From the NCBI RefSeq assembly GCF_003439125.1, contig NZ_QSUU01000010.1, positions 1 through 64,000 on the forward strand: a stretch of 64,000 nucleotides of DNA, given 5' to 3'. Each line of letters starts with the position of its first letter. Position 1 is the first letter of the stretch. The DNA is from Collinsella sp. OM04-5 (GTDB lineage Bacteria; Actinomycetota; Coriobacteriia; Coriobacteriales; Coriobacteriaceae). Shown in pieces: positions 43,230 through 50,581 of this stretch. Made by a program: the position numbers and the translations under genes. A model generated the notes under the pieces. The model was not told where the DNA came from. It saw only the letters and a list, made by a program, of their open reading frames with translations, and did no database searches.

Positions 43230-43243
43230 CGAACGAATGTTCT
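43230..43243. promoter_or_regulatory. LexA (SOS) box before the small hydrophobic peptide gene
   Basis: CGAACGAATGTTCT matches CGAAC-N4-GTTCG at 9 of 10 positions. It lies between TAGAAC and TACAAT on the minus strand (17-base spacing), a plausible weak promoter. Confidence 0.7.
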
Positions 43244-43260
43244 ATACATAACATTGCTAT

Positions 43261-43297
43261 TAGATAATTAGACAAACATCTAAATATCGAGTATAGT
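43261..43297 (+). promoter_or_regulatory. sdpR promoter and candidate operator
   Basis: TTAGAC (43268-43273) and TATAGT (43292-43297) with 18-base spacing. The inverted pair TAGAT (43261-43265)/ATCTA (43278-43282) overlaps the -35 region and may be the ArsR-type operator for autorepression. Confidence 0.55.
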
Positions 43298-43331
43298 GTG
43301 CACGTCGCGAGAGATAGCGAGAGGAGGTTCT

Positions 43332-43610
43332 ATGCCGGGAGAAGGTTTTAAGGCGCTGGCGGATCCAACGCGGCGGCGCATTTTAGAACTGCTGCGCGAG
43401 GGCAATTGCACGGCGGGGGAGCTTGCCGAGCATTTCGATATCAGTAAGCCGTCGCTAAGCCATCACTTGGCGACGCTCAAAAATGCCGGGTTGGTGACCG
43501 ACGAGCGCCATGGCCAAAACATCGTATACAGCTTAAACACCACCGTCATGCAGGATTTAATTGGCTGGTTTATGGGCTTTACAAACACTGAAGGTGATAA
43601 GGATGAATAA
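43332..43610 (+). CDS. sdpR: ArsR/SdpR family autorepressor
   Basis: 92-residue winged-helix protein. FKALADPTRRRILELLREG and FDISKPSLSHHLATLKNAGLV are typical of SdpR-like ArsR members, and no metal-binding Cys pair is present. GAGGAGG site. Its stop overlaps the start of the following SdpI-type gene by 8 bases. In Bacillus subtilis SdpR is held at the membrane by SdpI; the same two-gene module is found here without the toxin gene sdpC. Confidence 0.88.
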   Translation: MPGEGFKALADPTRRRILELLREGNCTAGELAEHFDISKPSLSHHLATLKNAGLVTDERHGQNIVYSLNTTVMQDLIGWFMGFTNTEGDKDE

Positions 43611-44307
43611 CGAAAACAAGGGCATTCACCCCACGGGGGTATCGTCGCGCGTGTGGATTGCGCTGGTCGCTCTGTGCGTCGCCAATGTCGTAGCGCACCT
43701 CATGGTGATGCCGAGCTTGCCTGCGCAGATTCCCACGCACTGGGGCGCGAACGGCGCCGTCGACGGTTGGGGTCCTAGCTGGATGGCCTCCGCGCTCGGC
43801 GCGCTGCCTCTGGCGCTTCTCGCAATGTTCTGCGTGGTGCCGCGCATCGACCCCAAAGGCGAGGCATATCGAACCTCGGGCAAGTTCTATCAGGGCTTCG
43901 TAATCGCCTTCACCTTGTTCATGTGCGCCATAAGCTGGCTGGGAGAGCTTACGGTCTGGGGCGTGGTGCCGGCGGTCGGTTCGGTTAACGTGCTGATTTC
44001 CGGTGTTGTCGGTTTGCTGTTCATCGGCGTAGGCAACTACTTGCCGCGTGTGAAGCAGAACTATACGCTCGGTATCAAGACACCTTGGGCGCTTGCCGAT
44101 CCCGAGAACTGGCGCCGTACGCAGCGTTTTGGCGGCGCCTGCTTTATGGTGCTGGGTATTGGCCTGATTGTGATGGGCGTGGCAGGCAGCGTGCTTTCGA
44201 GTGAAGTCGTCGCCGCGGTGATTGCGGTTCTGGCGTTTGGTTCGGTTGGAGCCGTCTACGTCTACTCGTATCTGTTGTGGCGCAAATCGCAGCGAGCCGC
44301 TCGTTAA
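43603..44307 (+). CDS. sdpI: SdpI family membrane protein
   Basis: 234 residues with about six hydrophobic segments. The N-terminal half carries the DUF1648 pattern MPSLPAQIPTHWGANGAVDGW; the C-terminal half has the SdpI signature GNYLPRVKQNYTLGIKTPWA and ENWRRTQRFGG. In B. subtilis SdpI gives immunity to the SdpC killing factor and signals to SdpR. Translation overlaps sdpR. No SdpC homologue is nearby. Confidence 0.9.
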   Translation: MNNENKGIHPTGVSSRVWIALVALCVANVVAHLMVMPSLPAQIPTHWGANGAVDGWGPSWMASALGALPLALLAMFCVVPRIDPKGEAYRTSGKFYQGFVIAFTLFMCAISWLGELTVWGVVPAVGSVNVLISGVVGLLFIGVGNYLPRVKQNYTLGIKTPWALADPENWRRTQRFGGACFMVLGIGLIVMGVAGSVLSSEVVAAVIAVLAFGSVGAVYVYSYLLWRKSQRAAR

Positions 44308-44491
44308 GGTTGCGGAAAACTAGCGTACGCAGTTCATAGTATGTTCCGGGGGACTTTTCCCAGGTAGTATTAGGGGGTGTGGGCAACCATGCCCCTTTTT
44401 CGTTACGTTTCAGAGCTGGTTTCCTCATTTCGTTTCTACTAAAGCGAATCAAGAATAGGGAAACAGCAGGTAGAAAGGATAGAACAGGCAA

Positions 44492-46171
44492 ATGGCAGAG
44501 TTTATCTACCAGATGTATCAGGCTCGCAAGGCCCATGGCGACAAGGTAATCCTTGACGACGTGACCCTGAGCTTCTACCCCGGTGCCAAGATCGGCGTCG
44601 TGGGTCCCAACGGCATGGGCAAGTCGACCCTGCTCAAGATCATGGCCGGCATCGAGGAGGTTTCCAACGGCGATGCCAGGCTCACCCCCGGCTACACCGT
44701 GGGTATCCTGCAACAGGAGCCGCCGCTCGACGACGACAAGACCGTCATCGAGAACGTGCGCATGGCGTTTGGCGACATGATTGCCAAGGTCGATCGCTTC
44801 AACAAGATCGGCGAGGAGATGTGCGACCCGGACTGCGACATGGACGCCCTCATGGCCGAGATGGGCAAGCTCCAGGACGAGATCGACGCCGCTGATGGCT
44901 GGGATATCGATTCCAAGCTCGGCCAGGCCATGGACGCCCTGCAGCTGCCCGATTCCGACATGCCGGTCAACGTGCTCTCCGGCGGCGAGCGCCGCCGCGT
45001 GGCCCTGTGCAAGCTGCTGCTCGAGGCTCCCGACCTGCTGCTGCTCGACGAGCCCACGAACCACCTGGACGCCGAGTCGATCCTGTGGCTCGAGCACTTC
45101 CTGCACAACTACCAGGGCGCGGTGCTTGCCGTCACACACGATCGCTACTTCCTGGATAACGTTGCCGAGTGGATTTGCGAGGTCGACCGCGGCCACCTTT
45201 ATCCCTACAAGGGCAACTACTCCACGTATCTGGAGACCAAGGCCGCCCGTATCGAGGCGCAGGGCAACCGTGACGCCAAGCTCGCCAAGCGCATGGAGGC
45301 CGAGCTCGAGTGGGTACGCAGCTCGCCCAAGGCTCGCCAGGCAAAGAACAAGGCCCGTCTGGCTCGCTACGAGGAGATGGAGGCCGAGGCCCGCGCAAGC
45401 CAGAAGCTCGACTGGACCGACATCCGCATCCCTGTGGGCCCGCGTTTGGGCAACAAGGTGCTCGAGGCCCATCACCTGCACAAAGAGTTCGATGGCCGCG
45501 TGCTCATCGACGACCTTTCGTTCACCTTGCCGCGCAACGGCATCGTGGGCGTCATCGGTCCCAACGGCGTGGGCAAGACTACGCTCTTCAAGACGATTGT
45601 GGGTCTGGAGCCGCTGACTTCGGGCGAGCTCGAGGTGGGCGAGACCGTCAAGATCTCCTATGTCGATCAGAACCGTTCCGGCATCGATCCCGACAAGAAC
45701 CTGTGGGAGGTCGTCTCGGATGGCCTGGACCACATGATGGTCGGCGAGACCGAGGTTCCGAGCCGTGCTTATGTGGCGAGCTTTGGCTTTAAGGGCCAGG
45801 ACCAGCAGAAGCGCGCTGGCGTACTTTCCGGTGGCGAGCGCAACCGTCTGAACCTGGCGCTCACGCTCAAGCAGGGCGGCAACCTGCTGCTCCTCGACGA
45901 GCCCACGAACGACCTCGACGTCGAGACGCTGTCCTCGCTCGAAGCGGCGCTGCTCGAGTTCCCGGGCTGCTCGGTGGTCATTAGCCACGACCGCATGTTC
46001 CTGGACCGCGTCGCCACGCACATTCTGGCGTGGGAGGGCACCGACGAGAATCCGGGCAACTGGTATTGGTTCGAGGGCAACTTCGAGGCCTACCAGGCCA
46101 ACCGCATCGAGCGCCTGGGCGAGGACGCAGCCCAGCCGCATCGTATTCACCGCAAGCTCACGCGCGACTAG
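44492..46171 (+). CDS. ettA: ABC-F protein, energy-dependent translational throttle EttA
   Basis: 559 residues with two ABC domains and no membrane segments. First domain: Walker A GPNGMGKST, signature LSGGERRR, EPTNHLDAES; second: GPNGVGKTT, LSGGERNRLNLAL, EPTNDLDVETL. The arm and linker between them (KLAKRMEAELEWVRSSPKAR) match EttA in ribosome E-site binding. Acts on translating ribosomes in answer to ADP/ATP ratio. Flanked by a terminator; the 184-bp upstream gap is not otherwise explained. Confidence 0.93.
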   Translation: MAEFIYQMYQARKAHGDKVILDDVTLSFYPGAKIGVVGPNGMGKSTLLKIMAGIEEVSNGDARLTPGYTVGILQQEPPLDDDKTVIENVRMAFGDMIAKVDRFNKIGEEMCDPDCDMDALMAEMGKLQDEIDAADGWDIDSKLGQAMDALQLPDSDMPVNVLSGGERRRVALCKLLLEAPDLLLLDEPTNHLDAESILWLEHFLHNYQGAVLAVTHDRYFLDNVAEWICEVDRGHLYPYKGNYSTYLETKAARIEAQGNRDAKLAKRMEAELEWVRSSPKARQAKNKARLARYEEMEAEARASQKLDWTDIRIPVGPRLGNKVLEAHHLHKEFDGRVLIDDLSFTLPRNGIVGVIGPNGVGKTTLFKTIVGLEPLTSGELEVGETVKISYVDQNRSGIDPDKNLWEVVSDGLDHMMVGETEVPSRAYVASFGFKGQDQQKRAGVLSGGERNRLNLALTLKQGGNLLLLDEPTNDLDVETLSSLEAALLEFPGCSVVISHDRMFLDRVATHILAWEGTDENPGNWYWFEGNFEAYQANRIERLGEDAAQPHRIHRKLTRD

Positions 46172-46197
46172 TCGAGCTCAGGTGGCCTAACGAGAAT

Positions 46198-46232
46198 GGG
46201 ACGATAACCTTGAGGGTTATCGTCCCTTTTTG
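46198..46232 (+). terminator. ettA terminator
   Basis: GGGACGATAACC/GGTTATCGTCCC stem with a short loop, then TTTTT. It also touches the end of the convergent gene. Confidence 0.88.
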
Positions 46233-47534
46233 TTACTTGGTAGAAGGCTCGACTTTATCGATGGTCCAGGCGGCTCCGAGACCGCCGGTGGTGTTGCGGC
46301 GAATGCGTACGGTGACTTCGTGGCGTTTGCCGGCCTGTGTGTAGCGCAGGGGGAAGCTCGCGCGGTTACGGCCGGCCTCGATGGTACCGCGCTCGCGAGC
46401 GATCCAGTAGTACTCGCCGACGATGCCGAGGGTGTCAGCGCCGTAGGGGAGATAAGTCGACAGCTGGTGCAGCAGCGGGCTAGGGCAGAAGACCTCGGTC
46501 GCGAAATCGATGGGGAAGTCCCCGGGGATGGTCGGTGCTGCGGGAGCGGGGGCCGGTGCTGAATTGGGGACCGGAGTCGGTGCAGGTGTGGGAGCCTGGT
46601 CACAGGCGGGTGCGGATGCGGACTCAATGACAGGTGCAGACTCAGATGCCGCTTCTGGCTTAGCTATGGAATCTGTCGGTTCCACGGAGATGGACGTGTC
46701 TTCGGTCCCGGTTTTGGCATCGGCCTGCGGAGTGTCCTCTGCCTCGACGTTCGGCTTGGCCTCGACCGGCGTGGATACCATGGTGGTGATGCCGGCGTTG
46801 GCGTTCTCGGGGTCGTAGACAACCGTGAGCGAGATGGCAGGCTGGGGCGCCTCGGGCTCCGGTGTTGCCTCGGCAGCATCTTGATCCGCGAGCTCGTCGG
46901 ACTGATTGTCCTCGGTGTTGTCGCCAAAGACATCGTGGTTCTGGAACACGGGCGCCTCGGGCTGGCCAGCCGCCTCTTCGGTTGTCGACTTGGATGCCTC
47001 GTTGAGCTCCGCAGCGGCTTCCTGCTCAGTCATGACTTCGGGATCGGTCATGTCGGCGAGTTCGGTTTCGACCTCTGTTGTTACCTCAAGAACAACTTCG
47101 ACCTCTGCCTCGGGCTCCGGCACGGCTTCAGTCACGGCTTCGGGCTCGGGACGCTTAACGTGCTTAGGGCGCACGGCCTTGAGGTCCTTCTCGACGCGCT
47201 TCTTCTTTTTGTACGACTGCTTGGCGCCCTTGGCGGTCTTGGGCTTGTCCTCGCCCTTGGCAAGTGCGGCATCCCATGCCTCGTTGGCGATGACCGTGGC
47301 ATACAGGCGACCGCCCTTAAAGACAGTCAGCTTAATGCAGTCGTCGAGCTCTTCGAGCAACTCGCGCGTGGACTCGAAGCCCAGGTCATAAGCAGTCATG
47401 TCGCCAGCGGCGAGCGCCTCTTCGACCTGCGTCATAAACGTTTGCTTGCCGCATCCAATCGCATCGCGCAGCAGGCGATACAGATAGATGTGGTTGCCCA
47501 GTGAAAGCGTGGGCCTAACTATTGTCTTGCTCAT
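46233..47534 (-). CDS. Low-complexity protein with conserved ends, unknown function
   Basis: 433 residues, ATG with GGAGA site. About 90 ordered residues at the N-terminus (SLGNHIYLYRLLRDAIGCGK, FESTRELLEELDDCIKL) are followed by a Lys-rich patch, then a long Glu/Ala/Pro/Thr-rich, probably disordered linker, and a C-terminal ordered region of about 100 residues with QAGKRHEVTVRIRRNTTGG. No signal peptide or membrane segment. I do not recognise the family; both ends look like real folded domains. Confidence 0.65.
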   Translation of the reverse strand: MSKTIVRPTLSLGNHIYLYRLLRDAIGCGKQTFMTQVEEALAAGDMTAYDLGFESTRELLEELDDCIKLTVFKGGRLYATVIANEAWDAALAKGEDKPKTAKGAKQSYKKKKRVEKDLKAVRPKHVKRPEPEAVTEAVPEPEAEVEVVLEVTTEVETELADMTDPEVMTEQEAAAELNEASKSTTEEAAGQPEAPVFQNHDVFGDNTEDNQSDELADQDAAEATPEPEAPQPAISLTVVYDPENANAGITTMVSTPVEAKPNVEAEDTPQADAKTGTEDTSISVEPTDSIAKPEAASESAPVIESASAPACDQAPTPAPTPVPNSAPAPAPAAPTIPGDFPIDFATEVFCPSPLLHQLSTYLPYGADTLGIVGEYYWIARERGTIEAGRNRASFPLRYTQAGKRHEVTVRIRRNTTGGLGAAWTIDKVEPSTK

Positions 47535-47606
47535 GGCAAATCTCCTCTTTACACATGTAAAGCATCTTACCATCGCATGGCGCTCGCCATGGCGGCGCCC
47601 AAGGCA

Positions 47607-47640
47607 AACGGGCGCGAACCGCTGTCGATTCGCGCCCGTT
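47607..47640 (-). terminator. Terminator of the Ser-rich membrane protein gene
   Basis: 12-bp stem AACGGGCGCGAA/TTCGCGCCCGTT with a 10-base loop on the minus strand, followed by TTGCC. Moderate. Confidence 0.6.
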
Positions 47641-47674
47641 ATACAGGTCGGTTATCTATGAGAGGCAAATGTGC

Positions 47675-48637
47675 TTAGTTGCCCGATGCCGTGCCTTGGC
47701 TCGAGTTGTCAGATGCCGTACCGGACGCGGTTCCGCTCGAGCTGTTCGAGCTGTTGGTGCTGCTGCTGTCTGCTGTGCCCGTTCCCGAAGTGCTGTCGCT
47801 CGTCTGGCCGCCCGTGCTCGGCTGCGAACCGTCAGTCGTTTGGCTTGAGTCAGTCGTGCCGGATTGCGTGCCGCTGTTGTTCGCAGAGGAATCGACGCCC
47901 TGCGATTGGTTTTGGGTGTTCGAGGACGAATTGGCAGAGGTAGAACTGTCTTGCGTATCGTCCGTCTGTGCCTGCTGATCCTGCGACTGGGTGTTGCCAT
48001 TTGCATCGCTCTCGGTCGTGCGCGACGACAGGATTGGCTCGGGACGCTCGCCCAGGCCCTCACCGGCAGTGGTGATAAGGATGGCGCCGGCGCAGGCGAT
48101 GACCGCGACGATGGCGATAGCGATCGAGAAGACGATGACCTTCTTTTGCGTCTGGCTGCGCTCAGCCGCCGCCTTGGCGCGCAGGCTGTTGGGAGCGACG
48201 CGCGCCGTGGTCGCGCGTCCCGCAACCTGGCGCATCTCCTGCGTGGTTGCGGCGCCACCTAGGTGTTCCTCGACATTGGGCTCAACGGGCTCGTAGGCGC
48301 CGGTAGGGTAGTCGACGGCGGCATGCGTGCCCTTGATTGCTTCGGCGCTGGCGGAGATAAAGTGGCGATAGACCTGCGAGGACACAACGGTGATGACCGA
48401 GCTCACAGCGGCACCAATCACCGAGCCGGCAATGCCGATCTTTGAAGCAAGCGCCACGCTCGTGGCGGCAGCTGCGGCGCCGGCGATGATCTGGGGAATG
48501 GAAATGTCGTCGAACAGGCCCTTTTTGGGCGCGATGGCCATGGTCTGTCCGATGGAATGGTTTTCGTGAACGCCGTTGTTCAGTGCGGCGGGAGTCATGA
48601 CGCGTGTACGCGGCGCGTCGGTGTACTTGGTTGTCAT
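47675..48637 (-). CDS. Membrane protein with Ser/Thr/Gln-rich extracellular tail
   Basis: 320 residues. A first hydrophobic region (about 50-85, with IIAGAAAAATSVALASKIG) and a second helix (about 170-192, VIVFSIAIAIVAVIACAGAI) are followed by about 125 residues made almost only of Ser, Thr, Gly, Asn, Asp and Gln. The tail is likely outside the cell, disordered and perhaps glycosylated. GGGAGGA site. Unknown family. Confidence 0.7.
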   Translation of the reverse strand: MTTKYTDAPRTRVMTPAALNNGVHENHSIGQTMAIAPKKGLFDDISIPQIIAGAAAAATSVALASKIGIAGSVIGAAVSSVITVVSSQVYRHFISASAEAIKGTHAAVDYPTGAYEPVEPNVEEHLGGAATTQEMRQVAGRATTARVAPNSLRAKAAAERSQTQKKVIVFSIAIAIVAVIACAGAILITTAGEGLGERPEPILSSRTTESDANGNTQSQDQQAQTDDTQDSSTSANSSSNTQNQSQGVDSSANNSGTQSGTTDSSQTTDGSQPSTGGQTSDSTSGTGTADSSSTNSSNSSSGTASGTASDNSSQGTASGN

Positions 48638-48811
48638 ACGGGGTCCTCCCGGTGTAAATCTGCTTCGTTTCGTGTAGCCATCAGGGTACCCACCAGATGT
48701 GAATCGTACGTGACATTTAACAGATACCATCAACTCATCAAGGGGGCCTGCTGCCTTTGGTGCAATAGCTTGATGCTAAACTTGATTTATGTTTGCGAGG
48801 TGGTTTACGTG

Positions 48812-49030
48812 ATGTACCCGTATATGACATTCGAAGATGGAACCGAGGTCATTCATTCTGACCTGATTACAGATGGCGATATCGAAAAGGTTATCGTGCA
48901 TTTTGAGCGACCGACGGCAGAGGGCTTCGACTCCGCTCGTTGTGAGTTGCCTTCCTGTTCGTGGACTGACTGGGAAGGGCATTTTACTCAGAGTGAAAAA
49001 CGAGCTTTCGAAGAGTGTCTGAGCAAATAA
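48812..49030 (+). CDS. Small acidic protein, unknown function
   Basis: 72 residues beginning MYPYMTFEDGTEVIHSDL, acidic, with IEKVIVHFERP in the middle and one Cys pair (CELPSC). Probably soluble and folded. GCGAGG lies about 11 bases before the ATG; GTG at 48809 is also possible. It is the first AT-rich gene of the island running to 53.1 kb. Not recognised with confidence. Confidence 0.6.
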   Translation: MYPYMTFEDGTEVIHSDLITDGDIEKVIVHFERPTAEGFDSARCELPSCSWTDWEGHFTQSEKRAFEECLSK

Positions 49031-49130
49031 TTTAGATTAGTTCGAGTTTAGTTTGAATAAAGAAGCTGAATGCGATGACCTAAAGCGTATGCATTTTTAG
49101 TATTAGATGCGCATGAAATGGAGGATGTGA

Positions 49131-49412
49131 ATGGATGAGCTAATAGACTTTAAAAAACGATTTCTCAAGAATGGCGAGCTGGTTTCAATTCCAAAAAAGG
49201 AAAGCTATAAAAGAATCATGCTGCTATGGGCTGTCTCTTTCTTTGAATTAAATACAAGTTATACGGAGCTTCAGGTTAATCGTGTGCTGTCACAGCTCTA
49301 TCCTGATTATGCCGTGTTGAGGCGGTACTTGGTTGATTATGGATTCCTATTAAGGGATGAACGAGGCCTGAAATACGAGGTTAATCGTGATGTTCACGGT
49401 ATTGAGAGCTAG
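49131..49412 (+). CDS. DUF2087 domain protein
   Basis: 93 residues that are nearly all one DUF2087 domain: FKKRFLKNGELVSIPKK, RIMLLWAVSFFELNTSYTE, VLRRYLVDYGFLLRDERG. DUF2087 is often attached to helix-turn-helix regulators or found alone as a likely nucleic-acid binding module. A GGAGG site precedes the ATG. Its end overlaps the MFS gene by 23 bases, so it belongs to the same transcript and could be its regulator. Confidence 0.82.
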   Translation: MDELIDFKKRFLKNGELVSIPKKESYKRIMLLWAVSFFELNTSYTELQVNRVLSQLYPDYAVLRRYLVDYGFLLRDERGLKYEVNRDVHGIES

Positions 49413-50574
49413 CCGTCCGGTTCGGGTCCTATATATTGCTAGAGGGATAAGCGAAATAGGCAATTGGTGTGCGAATATTGCTTTGCCAATGCTGATTTAC
49501 GAGGTAACTCACGATGTTTCTGCAACTGCTTTGATGGTCTGCTGCAGATTTGCCCCCTCTCTGTTTTCAGTTGCGCTCGCGCAGCTGCCTCAGAAGATGG
49601 GTATCGGGACACTGCAGGCCATGAGATTGGCAGACTTAATTCGCGCGGGATTATTCGTTTGCTATATTTTTGTTGATAGTAAATGGAGTATGTTTGCTAT
49701 TACGTGCGCGGTATCGCTTTGCCGAACGGTAGAAATGCCCTGCTTTTACTCGTTGTTAAGAGCCAATACGAATAGTATCAATCGCGACGTAATTAATAAT
49801 TCGTTTGGGTTCCTGCAGAATTTGATGATGGTTCTGGGGCCAGTTGCCGGCGGTTTTGTTGTCGCTCAATTTGGGGCGGAGGCTGTTCTTGCATTAGACG
49901 CGCTTTCTTTTGCCGCGTCGTTCTGGTTGCTGCGAGATATTCCGTCGGTTATCGAGGTTAATGATAAAGAGGGAATAAGCAAAAATGAAAAAAACAGGAC
50001 TGCATTTAGTGATCTTAGCGCGAAGCACTTGGCAATTGGCTTCCTATTAATCGATATTTCTAGTGGCGTGGCATTCGGCTCTCTGAATTCTCTTTTGCCA
50101 GCTATAGCGCAATTGCAATTTGACTCGTCATCGATACAATACGGATTCCTTCAGAGTAGTCTTACAATCGGACTGTTGTTCGGAAATACAATATATGGTC
50201 GTTTAATCAGTGGTTCCGATTGCGTTAAATCATATTGTTTTGTGACGTATCTTGCGCTCGGTGCGTATCTGGCGTTTGGCTATCGCTATGCGTCTGGGAT
50301 ATCGTTCATTTTCCTTTTTATCGTCGGTGCCGGAAACGCCATTCAAGATGTGCTTCTCATAACATCGCTGCAGGATTTGGCGAGAGACGGATCTGAATCG
50401 ATAAGCCTGTTTTCAATTAGGGAGTCTTTGCAATCGGTTGCTGTTGTTATTTCAACACTTCTTGTTTCGCTGTTCACGAGCATCGCGATGTTCTCAATTC
50501 TCGTTACAGGACTTGGTGTATTTTCAATTATGATGGTAGTTGTGTTTCAATTGAATTATTTGCGAAAGATGTGA
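49390..50574 (+). CDS. MFS transporter, probable exporter of the peptide island
   Basis: 394 residues with about 12 hydrophobic segments of MFS_3 type (macrolide-efflux-like): ARGISEIGNWCANIALPM at the start, and the GxxxDxxxA-like AQFGAEAVLALDALSFAASFW in the middle. Start ATG at 49390 with GAGG 9 bases upstream; overlaps the DUF2087 gene. Codons such as AGA, ATA and TTA are far more common than in the flanking genes, as expected for a recently gained segment. Eight bases separate it from the radical SAM gene. Confidence 0.82.
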   Translation: MFTVLRASRPVRVLYIARGISEIGNWCANIALPMLIYEVTHDVSATALMVCCRFAPSLFSVALAQLPQKMGIGTLQAMRLADLIRAGLFVCYIFVDSKWSMFAITCAVSLCRTVEMPCFYSLLRANTNSINRDVINNSFGFLQNLMMVLGPVAGGFVVAQFGAEAVLALDALSFAASFWLLRDIPSVIEVNDKEGISKNEKNRTAFSDLSAKHLAIGFLLIDISSGVAFGSLNSLLPAIAQLQFDSSSIQYGFLQSSLTIGLLFGNTIYGRLISGSDCVKSYCFVTYLALGAYLAFGYRYASGISFIFLFIVGAGNAIQDVLLITSLQDLARDGSESISLFSIRESLQSVAVVISTLLVSLFTSIAMFSILVTGLGVFSIMMVVVFQLNYLRKM

Positions 50575-50581
50575 CGGTGAT

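Noticed and set aside
42985..43251. Plus-strand frame of 88 codons opposite the small toxin gene
   Set aside because: No ribosome site or domain, and it is antisense to the better-supported 28-residue peptide; the plus-strand transcript is more likely a non-coding antisense RNA.
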